Assembly: GCA_016937155.1 (NCBI GenBank)
Contig: JAFGWM010000038.1
Coordinates: 1-64,000, forward strand
DNA length: 64,000 nt
From: Deltaproteobacteria bacterium
Lineage (GTDB): Bacteria > Myxococcota_A > Polyangia > HGW-17
Direction: 5' to 3'
Shown here: piece by piece, positions 1-7,746 of the stretch
Layout: every line of letters begins with the position of its first letter
How positions within the stretch are numbered: position 1 is the stretch's first letter
Position numbers and translations under genes: made by a program
The notes under the pieces: generated by a model
Told to the model about the DNA's origin: nothing
Seen by the model: only the letters and a program-made list of their open reading frames with translations
Databases searched by the model: none

Positions 1-81
1 CTGAGCACATTTTTATTTTTATGTGTTTCTTATTTTATTACTAGATTTTTTATTACAGTTTTTTTAACCTTAATCTGTTAC

Positions 82-137
82 CTATGTACCTAGTCCCTAC
101 ATTCCCTGCTCCCCTGACTCTGCTCCTACATTCCCTG
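82..137. repeat. Short direct repeat in the non-coding left edge
   Basis: The 13-mer cctacattccctg occurs twice, at about 96-108 and 125-137, within a pyrimidine-rich stretch that carries no reading frame. The first 193 bases hold nothing else I can name. It may be the end of an intergenic repeat family or chance in a low-complexity region. Confidence 0.3.
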
Positions 138-193
138 TTTTCCTGCTATCCCTCTCACGCCTTTGCGGGCATCTCCCACCTTCGCCCCTACAA

Positions 194-1009
194 TTAGTTA
201 TCACTTCCACAGATGATTTTTCTCATAAGTTTTAAACTCTCCACAATTCTCACTCCCGGTGAATACATATGAGAATCATTAACAATAAATATCCGTGGAG
301 TTTTTAAAAATGGAATACTGTCCCAGTCTTTCTTATGACCACCGGATGGAACAATATCAATTATTATATCCGGAGCTAAAGCCACAAGAGATTCTGCACC
401 CAAGGACGGATATGAAAAAACTTTTCCTTCAAGCACATTTTTTCCACCTGCCATAACAATAAGCTCATCAAGATATGTCCCCCGACCAGCTCCAACAACG
501 TTTTTCAGTGTTGGAGCACTTCTGCCCAGAGTCACCAGAACTTTTTTCCGAATGTTATCCATGCAGGATTTAATTTTTAATTGTCTGTCCATTTCCTTTA
601 TAATTGCATGTCCTTTATCGGAAACCACTAATTTTTCTGAAAGTTTAACAATACTTTGTCTGATTTCTGAAACACTTCTGGTTCTCAGCTCAAGATATGG
701 GATACCAATTTCCTTCAGTTTTTTCTTCAAATCCAGATGCATCTCAGTAATCAGCACCAGTTTCGGATTACACTGCAGTATTCTTTCGATATTGGCATCA
801 AGAAAACCCCCGACTTTTGGAATTTTCTTCACGTCTTCAGGAAAATTGTCGTAAGTGGTAACACAGTTTACACTGTCCCCTTTTCCAAGAGCAAAAACAA
901 TTTCTGTAAGACTTGGAGAAAGACTGACTATTCCCTTTTTCTTAAAAGAGGTTTTATTCTCACTGCAACTAACTGAAAACAGAAATAAGGGAAATATTAT
1001 TTTCCACAC
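194..1009 (-). CDS. BtuF-like ABC transporter substrate-binding lipoprotein
   Basis: A periplasmic binding protein of the helical-backbone (BtuF/FecB-like) class, which captures cobalamin or an iron complex and hands it to an ABC importer. The short N-terminal hydrophobic stretch ends in a lipobox (FSVSC, Cys at about residue 15), so it should be a lipoprotein. After it comes the family signature IVSLSPSLTEIVFALG (about 27-42), then a TYDNFPEDVKKIPKVGG segment typical of BtuF, and a second lobe starting near residue 150. The start codon is GTG; this start gives the signal peptide directly. It overlaps the end of the upstream alcohol dehydrogenase gene by 13 bases, so the two are probably co-transcribed. 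No permease or ATPase gene is in view, and the window edge may hide them. The ligand cannot be told from sequence; cobalamin is the default guess. Confidence 0.85.
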   Translation of the reverse strand: MWKIIFPLFLFSVSCSENKTSFKKKGIVSLSPSLTEIVFALGKGDSVNCVTTYDNFPEDVKKIPKVGGFLDANIERILQCNPKLVLITEMHLDLKKKLKEIGIPYLELRTRSVSEIRQSIVKLSEKLVVSDKGHAIIKEMDRQLKIKSCMDNIRKKVLVTLGRSAPTLKNVVGAGRGTYLDELIVMAGGKNVLEGKVFSYPSLGAESLVALAPDIIIDIVPSGGHKKDWDSIPFLKTPRIFIVNDSHMYSPGVRIVESLKLMRKIICGSDN

Positions 1010-2160
1010 CTTGATTCCAGTATCTTTCTTACATCCTCAGGATATATATCAGAATTTTCTCCAAGAATTATACGCCGCTTTTCAAATCTTTCCACAATGC
1101 GATCTATTATTGAACAATCTACAGCCACCTCACTGAGAGTAACTCCAGCACCAAGTTCAGAAAAAAACTTTTCTGTAGCTTCAATCCCCTGCATTACTGT
1201 TTCAAGTGGATCACTTCCTGAAATTCCCCAGACATTTCCAGCGTAACGCACCAGCATTTCAAGTTTTTCATTTATTTTGTATTTCAGAACACCAGGCAGC
1301 AATACAGCCAAAGTTGCCGCGTGATCCATACCGGCAAGAGCAGTAAGTTCGTGCCCTATCATATGTGTTGTCCAGTCCTGTACCACACCTGTTCCAATAT
1401 ATCTGTTGAGAGCATTTGAAGAACACCACATCAGCATTCCTCTGGCATCCAAATCCGGAGGTTCCCTCAGAATATTTTCGGAACGTTCAACAAGTGTTTT
1501 CAGAATTGATTCACTGAGGGCGTACTGCAGTGGAGCATCTGTATTAACCGTCAGGTACTGTTCACAGACATGCACGAAAGAATCAATTATTCCATTAACA
1601 AGTTGCCGCCTGGGGAGTGTCACAGTAAAATCCGGATCAATTATCGAAAATTCCGGGAAAACCAGAGGAGATTTAAATACCATTTTTTCCTCTGTTTTCC
1701 TGCGACTTATCACGGCACCATCATTAACTTCACTCCCTGTAGCGGGAAGTGTCAAAACTGTGACAATTGGGAGTGCACTTTTTATTCTCAATCCTTTTCT
1801 CAATATATTCCACGGATCATCTTCCTCAAAAAAAACTGCCCCTGCAATAAATTTTGTCCCATCAATTACACTTCCACCACCCAGAGCCAGCAGCAGATCC
1901 GGTTTTTCTTTTCTTGCAAGCTCAACCGCTTTCATCAGTGTATCAAAATCCGGATTGGCCTCCACACCGGAAAACTCCACCACCTCTCTTTTGGCCAGAT
2001 TCTTCATAACTTTTTCATATGAACCGTTTTTATGAACACTTCCACCACCGGTTATCAGCATCACTTTACTGTATTCACTTTTCAGAAAACCACCCAGCGA
2101 GTTTACACTTCCTCTTCCAAAACTGATTTTAACCGGATTGAAATACTCAAAATTTTTCAT
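997..2160 (-). CDS. Iron-containing alcohol dehydrogenase, YqhD/BdhA type
   Basis: A group III metal-dependent alcohol/aldehyde reductase, probably NADPH-linked, cytoplasmic. The nucleotide-binding loop is GGGSVIDGTKFIA (about 95-107). The four metal ligands of YqhD appear conserved as D193, H197 (DSFVHVCEQ), H266 (THMIGHE) and H280 (MDHAATLAV), which is nearly the same numbering as E. coli YqhD, and the 387-residue length is normal. The ATG is preceded by an agggaag ribosome site. It lies 43 bases downstream of a membrane protein gene and overlaps the BtuF-like gene, suggesting a four-gene minus-strand unit, although the functions share no obvious pathway. In other bacteria YqhD-type enzymes detoxify short-chain aldehydes; the substrate here is unknown. 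Confidence 0.93.
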   Translation of the reverse strand: MKNFEYFNPVKISFGRGSVNSLGGFLKSEYSKVMLITGGGSVHKNGSYEKVMKNLAKREVVEFSGVEANPDFDTLMKAVELARKEKPDLLLALGGGSVIDGTKFIAGAVFFEEDDPWNILRKGLRIKSALPIVTVLTLPATGSEVNDGAVISRRKTEEKMVFKSPLVFPEFSIIDPDFTVTLPRRQLVNGIIDSFVHVCEQYLTVNTDAPLQYALSESILKTLVERSENILREPPDLDARGMLMWCSSNALNRYIGTGVVQDWTTHMIGHELTALAGMDHAATLAVLLPGVLKYKINEKLEMLVRYAGNVWGISGSDPLETVMQGIEATEKFFSELGAGVTLSEVAVDCSIIDRIVERFEKRRIILGENSDIYPEDVRKILESRCGK

Positions 2161-2203
2161 AACTTCCCTGTAATTATTTCTAAAGGTTACTTACCTGAAG
2201 TGA

Positions 2204-3856
2204 TTATTTCCTTTTAGGAACAGCTTTTAACCCTGCTTTGCCATCTCTCTCATAAACTTCAAGAATTACCTGCTCACACTTGGCCTTGGCTCTGATGTTA
2301 TCTGTGGAATCTGATAGTTTTTTAATGAAGTCCTCATCATTAAACCCGTCAATATTTCCCTCGAGTTTTAATTTCAGTTCTCTGTATTCATTACAGACAA
2401 AATTGAAGTATTCAGAAGGATCATCACCAGGAAGAGGTGGCTGAGGTGGCTGTGATTCTTCTTTTACCGAAGGCGCCTCAACAGCAGGAATCTCTCTGCT
2501 TGAGGGTATTGGCGGAAGATCAGGTCTTGACGAAGCAACTCTATCACTTTGTCCTGGAAGAGAAACTTTTTTCATTTCAGGATAAACAAGCGGTTTTCCA
2601 CCGACTGGTGGTGGTGGTGGTCCACCATCTCTCAGGCTTGCTCTTTCACCAGTGGATTTTTCTTCCCCGCCAAGAAGTTCATCAACACTCTTTTGCTGTA
2701 CATTACCGCCACCACTGGCCTGAGCTTTCTCAAGGGCTTCATTAATTGCCCTTGCAAGTGATGAAAATCTCCCGCGGAATTCCTGATCATTTATTAGAGC
2801 TAGTTCACCTGATGAAACTTCCTTGGCGCGTTTAATCAGTTTTCTAAGTGGGAGGTCTCCTTCCCAGAGGACAATAAATATGCCAAGGAAAAGTATCACC
2901 ACAGTGGCTGCAATAAACATTCCCCATGGAAATCCCTTCAGAAGTTCACTTTGTGGAATAAGTTTATCAAGAAATGCAAAAGGCCCCATAGCCTTGGGTA
3001 ACTTCCAGATAACTGCATAAAAAACTCCAGTATCGGGAAGTTCAGGCAGTTTTTTTGAAGAATCAAAAACGGGATTTGTTGCTGCACCACGGAGCATCCC
3101 CAAAATAACTGCATAGTTATCAGTTTTTCCACTGATTTTTATGACACTGGAAAATCCTTTCTGAGGATTACGAATATCCTTAATGTTTTTGGCATACAGC
3201 AGCGGAAGCTTCTGCGCTATCTCAATGCTACCGGTGGAAAGAACACTCTTGTCCTTGACAAAAATTGCCAGTTCAACTGGTCTTTTATCCTGGGAATAAC
3301 CCATTCTTTCCAGATGATAGGACAAAAATTCAGTATCAAGTTTTCTTATACCCATAAGGACACCATGGGTGCTTTTATGGGTTGAGGCAAGTACAGGAAC
3401 TGACCATGTCATATAAAGAATACCATCCACCAGAAATGAATTATCATTATGAAATCCTTTTTTTGCCTCAATAAACCCGGATAATCCGGCGATACTTTTC
3501 CGGTTTTTAGTGGTTGCAGTAACCACCTTACCTTCGTTATCGGCAAGAATCAGTTCATCCATGTTCAACGTATCTGCAAATTTTTTAAAAACATCCTTAA
3601 TTTTAAATGGATCAAGCTTCTTCTCGAAAATATCAAGAATCCGGCCATCCATTCTTATACGTGCGAGACCATCCAGAACCTGTCTGCTTTCCCACTCCAG
3701 TTCTTTATCAAAAGCAGCCTGAAAAAGATCCACTACATTATCCTGATAAGTCTTCTGGAGAAAAAACTCTGCGGGACGGTTTGCTACAAGAATACTGCCA
3801 ATAGCAAGTACACCTATAAATGAAAGTATTAAAATCCAGACTTTAGAAAAAAACAT
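2204..3856 (-). CDS. Membrane protein with extracytoplasmic sensor region, HAMP-like segment and MXAN_5187-like C-terminus
   Basis: This 550-residue protein has an N-terminal membrane helix (about 5-25), an extracytoplasmic region of about 260 residues resembling a Cache-type sensor (LILADNEGKVVTATT, ...GILYMTWSVPVL), and a second membrane helix (about 308-330). A HAMP-like linker follows (DLPLRKLIKRAKEVSSGE), then a Pro/Ser-rich spacer (about 395-480) and a small C-terminal domain ending YERDGKAGLKAVPKRK. That ending strongly recalls the MXAN_5187 C-terminal domain of myxobacteria (from memory). There is no kinase, cyclase or methyl-accepting domain, so its output would have to be a protein contact. 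Its ATG directly follows the stop codon of the upstream secreted-protein gene, and a GGAG lies inside that gene's end, so the two are translationally coupled. Function is unknown. Confidence 0.8.
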   Translation of the reverse strand: MFFSKVWILILSFIGVLAIGSILVANRPAEFFLQKTYQDNVVDLFQAAFDKELEWESRQVLDGLARIRMDGRILDIFEKKLDPFKIKDVFKKFADTLNMDELILADNEGKVVTATTKNRKSIAGLSGFIEAKKGFHNDNSFLVDGILYMTWSVPVLASTHKSTHGVLMGIRKLDTEFLSYHLERMGYSQDKRPVELAIFVKDKSVLSTGSIEIAQKLPLLYAKNIKDIRNPQKGFSSVIKISGKTDNYAVILGMLRGAATNPVFDSSKKLPELPDTGVFYAVIWKLPKAMGPFAFLDKLIPQSELLKGFPWGMFIAATVVILFLGIFIVLWEGDLPLRKLIKRAKEVSSGELALINDQEFRGRFSSLARAINEALEKAQASGGGNVQQKSVDELLGGEEKSTGERASLRDGGPPPPPVGGKPLVYPEMKKVSLPGQSDRVASSRPDLPPIPSSREIPAVEAPSVKEESQPPQPPLPGDDPSEYFNFVCNEYRELKLKLEGNIDGFNDEDFIKKLSDSTDNIRAKAKCEQVILEVYERDGKAGLKAVPKRK

Positions 3857-4678
3857 TTATAACTCCGACTTCAAAATTGGAACTGTTACTTTTAATTTAA
3901 CAGGTGGGACTTTTCCTTTTTTCCTGATTTCAATTTTTTGGGTGTGAACAACTTTATTTATATACACAACATGGAGTGTATACTGACCGGGGGGAATCTG
4001 AGAAATTAAAAAGGCACCACCTTCAGTGAGATTTGAATAAAATTTTGATTTTATAAATACCACCCGACCTTTTGCCAGAGGAAATTCCTTTGCAGCAAGA
4101 GGATAGGACCAGAAAAAATCTCCTTCCTTTTGCTCACCGCTTCTGGGTCTGACATTGAATATCATATCACCACCGGCTACAATTTTTTCAGTTTTCATAG
4201 GTTTACCGCGTATAACCCTGCCGGGACTTAAGAAATTTACGGTTCTGGCCATCAGGTTATAAATCCTGAAATCCATCTGAGTTGAAAGAAGAACAATTCG
4301 CGGCTTAAACCCACCTCCAACCATTTCAATTTTTTCTTCACTTCTGGAATCCTCTTCTGTATCAGAAGAAACAGCAGCGGTGGGCTCAGTTCCCTTACCT
4401 GACAGAAAAACAAACATTCTGTTCTGCACCGGAAATCGATCTGGAAGAACTATCAGAGGATCATAAAACCTCCAGTAGGCTCGCCTTCTGAATTTTTCAA
4501 TGGATTTCACATTGTTGCTTATGGTGTCCCCTGCAGATTTCACTGAAACAGAAATTGTTCCGTTAATATCCTGTAATTTAATACGTTTTTTTCTCCGGTT
4601 TCTCCGGGAAAATGACTCTGAGGGCATCAGGACAGAAAAAATCATCACCAGTATTAAAATCAAATAGCTTTTTCTCAT
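3857..4678 (-). CDS. Secreted or membrane-anchored protein of unknown function
   Basis: The track opens this frame at 4714, but I place the start at 4678 because MRKSYLILILVMIFSVLMPS is a clean signal peptide and a good promoter lies just upstream, with its -10 at 4686-4691. The mature part begins with a very basic RRNRRKKR run. The C-terminal half looks like a beta-sandwich: an SGEQKEG...FFWSYPL segment, then GGAFLISQIPPGQYTLHVVY. The latter resembles the ends of carboxypeptidase-regulatory-like or cupredoxin-like surface domains. No catalytic residues are apparent. It is the first gene of a minus-strand series and abuts the MXAN_5187-like gene with no gap, so they probably work together. 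Function unknown. Confidence 0.72.
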   Translation of the reverse strand: MRKSYLILILVMIFSVLMPSESFSRRNRRKKRIKLQDINGTISVSVKSAGDTISNNVKSIEKFRRRAYWRFYDPLIVLPDRFPVQNRMFVFLSGKGTEPTAAVSSDTEEDSRSEEKIEMVGGGFKPRIVLLSTQMDFRIYNLMARTVNFLSPGRVIRGKPMKTEKIVAGGDMIFNVRPRSGEQKEGDFFWSYPLAAKEFPLAKGRVVFIKSKFYSNLTEGGAFLISQIPPGQYTLHVVYINKVVHTQKIEIRKKGKVPPVKLKVTVPILKSEL

Positions 4679-4685
4679 AGCTGAT

Positions 4686-4714
4686 ATGATAGCCATATGA
4701 TATTTTTCGGTCAA
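4686..4714 (-). promoter_or_regulatory. Sigma-70-type promoter for the 4678-194 gene series
   Basis: Read on the minus strand: TTGACC, 17 bases, TATCAT. The predicted start of transcription (about 4679) falls on or next to the ATG at 4678, and no Shine-Dalgarno sequence precedes that ATG, so the message could be leaderless. Inferred by eye only. Confidence 0.45.
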
Positions 4715-4816
4715 CTCAATTTGTATTTGTCCCCATCAGGAAATACATGTTCATCTGTAGTGGTTTGCATTACTTTGATTTGTAGTGTACCTTTCGCTGA
4801 GGAAGGAGATTTATAT

Positions 4817-7324
4817 ATGTTTAGATATAACACACAGATAGCCATTGCAGCACTCCTGATGCTTCTTGCAGGCAGCTGTGAAAAAAAGAATGAAAAAGCA
4901 GATAAACCGGAAAAAACTTCGGAAAAAATATCCTCTACACCCCAGAAAAAATGGCCCGTTGCAGTAAAATTATGGTCAAGGGAACTTTCCACATATGCTT
5001 TCAGTATTATGAATAACAGTAAGTATGTATATGGATTCGGATTCAGAAAAGGGAAAAAAAGTTTCAGACCGAAGGGACAGTTTTTACTGGATGCCCAGAC
5101 TGGAATTACCAAGTGGTTCAGAAAACGCAATCCGGGTATGTTCGGATGGGCTCATCCCGACGGTGTTAATGCCAGTCTGAATGGTGATCAGGTAATATTC
5201 ACAACCCGTAGAAGGCAGATAACTTCACTGGATACAACTGCAGGAAAGTTAATAAAGGGCATAAAAAGCAGCGCAGGTTTCATAGATCTGGGAGATCGAC
5301 TTTTTGTGGCGGATAATCCTCCCTATTTTCTTTCCAGAGATGATGGGAAAAAAGAATTCATTCCACCATTAAAGCAAACCGTGGAAAGTATTCCGGTGAA
5401 AATATCCAGAAAGTTCAAACCCAGAAACGCAAATGGAACAATTCTTCTTAGAACCGTTGATGGAACATTAAGGGGTATTGATTCCCTGACAGGTAAAGAG
5501 TTGTGGACTTTCATTGAAAAAATTGATGATCGTGATTATGCACTGGATATCCCTGTCAGCAAAAGTACTGCCTTGATTCCAACTGTTTATCCATCCACAC
5601 TTCCATCCTCTGAAATCAGCGTTTACAACGGAGAATCAGTAAATAAGGTTAAAATTCCAGGGCTGTTTATTGCCAGAAAAACCCCTGTTCTTTATAAAAA
5701 CATTCTCAGTTGTTTTTCGAGACTGTCCTGGGGAGGAATTCTTTTAAATGGTATTGATGTGGAGACCGGAAAAATCAGATATTCTGTAGAGGTACCTTCT
5801 GATACATGCAGCATTGTTTCCGGTATCGTCAGTTGCCGGTATGCATCCACTCTCAATATATATGACCAAATGACCGGAAAAATGACAAAAACACTCCAGT
5901 ATTCATCAAGAATACGTTTCCTGGCCAGAAAAGGAAAATTCATCACCATACAACTGAATACCGGCAGATACCATATTTTGTCACTTCCTGATGGCAAAGA
6001 ATTATGGAAGGGCGAAATTAAAATAAAGGAGATGAAAACAACTCTGAAGAAAATGGTGTGGTCTGGTGGTGATCGTATAGGTCTGGTGGTTAAAACTACC
6101 CATCCAAGGCAGGATAGGCTTAACCGGATTTATCTTCACCTGTTTTCTCTGGCTATGAATTTTGCCGGAACAAACATACAGCTTGGAAAAGTTCCCGAAA
6201 AAACCTTCATAAGTTCCACTTCAAGCGGTAAGGAGATTCCAGTTAATTTTCCAGTATGGTATACAGAAAACAGGATTTTTTCTGCTCTGGATTCAAATGT
6301 TATGGCCATTAATCCTGAAACAGGATTGAGAACCGGTGGATTCACACTTCCAGGGAAAACCACTTATCAGGTTTCCCTTATCCATAAGAATTCTGATGTT
6401 GCTGTACTTAAAAAAGGTAATTTCCTCGTTGGTATTTCCGGTCAGCCACGTGTAGTATGGCAAAAATATATTAAAAACAAGGAAGTAAGTTATGCCAGCG
6501 ACAGACATGTTATCATAAGAGGAGATAAATCATCGGTAATCTATAACACTAAAACAGGGACTGAAATTTCAAATCCTTTCGATAAATTCGACTCTGCCAT
6601 CCTGACAAGCAGCTGGGGAAACGAATTCAGGGCGGTTACAGACAAGGGTCAGAAAATTTATTCAAACGGTGCAGTTAAAGATGGTAAACTGCCAGTATTC
6701 ACTACAAGTACAGGTAAATATGAGCTAAGTATAAACCACGTTTATGACAAACCACAAGGAAAGGGCAGCTGGACTGCCCTGGATTCTGCCACAGGTAAAG
6801 TGAAGTGGAAATTCACATATAAGGAAAGTAGAGGAGATGTTGGAAGTGCCGGAAATATTGGAGAAATTCCCGTAGCACATACATCACTGAATCCTCCCAT
6901 GTGGCTTTTTGCCACGGATAAAGCATTTGGTGTGCCAGGTCCCGCTGGCAAATGCATTTATTTTATAAGCCCGGAAAATGGTAAAACACTGAAAACCGTG
7001 TGTTTTTATCGTCTCGGTTCAAGACCTGTAAGTATTCCCTCTACTCCCTGGCTTGTTTTCACAGCAACAGGCGCCGCTTATATCCCAGGTGGAAAACCTG
7101 TGGGTGAAAATCCTCGTGATGAGGGTATTTTAAGTGTATGGGTTATAAATACCGACGACTGGAGTTTTAATAAAATAATAGAAAATTCAGAAGGACACAG
7201 TATGTATGGACCGGGAAATTTCACTACAAAAAATGATCCTCTGATTTTTACTGTTTTCACGGAAAAACTCTTTATCAAAAAATCCAGCCTCGAAGCATGG
7301 AAAATTAACTGGGATTTAAAATGA
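4817..7324 (+). CDS. PQQ-type beta-propeller lipoprotein
   Basis: The real start is 4817 rather than 4697: aaggagat precedes this ATG at good spacing, and the protein then begins with a lipoprotein signal peptide ending LLAGSC (Cys about residue 20). The 835-residue product carries repeated blades of the PQQ/BamB-like kind, seen as LTGKELWTF, DGKELWKGEI, TGKVKWKFTY and similar G-K-x-x-W motifs spaced through the chain. Such propellers act as binding scaffolds in the periplasm or at the outer membrane. At this length it probably has two propellers or one with long insertions. Quinone-enzyme residues are not evident, so an oxidoreductase role is unlikely. It diverges from the 4678 gene and is followed by the tRNA cluster. 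Specific role unknown. Confidence 0.83.
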   Translation: MFRYNTQIAIAALLMLLAGSCEKKNEKADKPEKTSEKISSTPQKKWPVAVKLWSRELSTYAFSIMNNSKYVYGFGFRKGKKSFRPKGQFLLDAQTGITKWFRKRNPGMFGWAHPDGVNASLNGDQVIFTTRRRQITSLDTTAGKLIKGIKSSAGFIDLGDRLFVADNPPYFLSRDDGKKEFIPPLKQTVESIPVKISRKFKPRNANGTILLRTVDGTLRGIDSLTGKELWTFIEKIDDRDYALDIPVSKSTALIPTVYPSTLPSSEISVYNGESVNKVKIPGLFIARKTPVLYKNILSCFSRLSWGGILLNGIDVETGKIRYSVEVPSDTCSIVSGIVSCRYASTLNIYDQMTGKMTKTLQYSSRIRFLARKGKFITIQLNTGRYHILSLPDGKELWKGEIKIKEMKTTLKKMVWSGGDRIGLVVKTTHPRQDRLNRIYLHLFSLAMNFAGTNIQLGKVPEKTFISSTSSGKEIPVNFPVWYTENRIFSALDSNVMAINPETGLRTGGFTLPGKTTYQVSLIHKNSDVAVLKKGNFLVGISGQPRVVWQKYIKNKEVSYASDRHVIIRGDKSSVIYNTKTGTEISNPFDKFDSAILTSSWGNEFRAVTDKGQKIYSNGAVKDGKLPVFTTSTGKYELSINHVYDKPQGKGSWTALDSATGKVKWKFTYKESRGDVGSAGNIGEIPVAHTSLNPPMWLFATDKAFGVPGPAGKCIYFISPENGKTLKTVCFYRLGSRPVSIPSTPWLVFTATGAAYIPGGKPVGENPRDEGILSVWVINTDDWSFNKIIENSEGHSMYGPGNFTTKNDPLIFTVFTEKLFIKKSSLEAWKINWDLK

Positions 7325-7347
7325 TTGAGACTCGCAATAATTTCAGC

Positions 7348-7376
7348 TTGATCTTTTAGGTTTCTGAATTTATATA
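7348..7376 (+). promoter_or_regulatory. Promoter of the tRNA-Ser / SRP RNA cluster
   Basis: TTGATC (7348-7353), 17 bases, TATATA (7371-7376). Transcription would begin near 7383, about 33 bases before the first tRNA, with a GC-rich stretch (gcgggagg) just after the start. Spacing and match are good; position relative to the tRNA genes supports it. Confidence 0.55.
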
Positions 7377-7415
7377 TCTATGTCTTAGCGGGAGGTATGC
7401 TTCCTTCCAACTTCT

Positions 7416-7502
7416 GGAGAGATGTCCGAGAGGTCGAAGGAGCCTGACTCGAAATCAGGTGTACGGGCAACCGTACCAAGGGTTCGAATCCCTTTCTCTC
7501 CG
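7416..7502 (+). tRNA. tRNA-Ser (anticodon CGA)
   Basis: A class II tRNA with acceptor stem GGAGAGA / TCTCTCC, anticodon stem CCTGA/TCAGG around loop CTCGAAA (anticodon CGA at 7450-7452, reads UCG), a long variable arm (GTACGG-GCAA-CCGTAC) and a T arm GGGTTCGAATCCC. The discriminator is G7502. CCA is not encoded; the next bases are CTA. Confidence 0.97.
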
Positions 7503-7516
7503 CTATGATTTGCTCT

Positions 7517-7601
<85 letters not shown>

Positions 7602-7605
7602 CCAA

Positions 7606-7706
7606 CAGCCCTTGAGGCTTCAGGTGACGATTTGCCTGTGAATCCGCCAGGTCCGGAAGGAAGCAACGGTAGCTTGACAATCGGGTGCCTGAAGCCTCAA
7701 GGGCTG
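7606..7706 (+). ncRNA. ffs: Signal recognition particle RNA (4.5S type)
   Basis: The conserved SRP core CCAGGTCCGGAAGGAAGC is present at 7647-7664, followed by AACGG. The ends pair perfectly over 19 bases (7606-7624 with 7688-7706), giving a short rod-shaped RNA of about 101 nt without an Alu domain, as in most Gram-negative bacteria. It binds Ffh for co-translational targeting of membrane proteins. A T-rich stretch (gatttgtttttat) follows and may serve as terminator. SRP RNA upstream of dnaX-ybaB-recR is a known arrangement, for example in Bacillus. Confidence 0.96.
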
Positions 7707-7746
7707 ATTTGTTTTTATATTACTTTTTCTTTGATGGGTTGTTGCA

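Noticed and set aside
1406-2035. 209-residue plus-strand ORF opposite the alcohol dehydrogenase
   Set aside because: Antisense to a gene with complete metal and cofactor motifs; no ribosome site and no recognisable domain.
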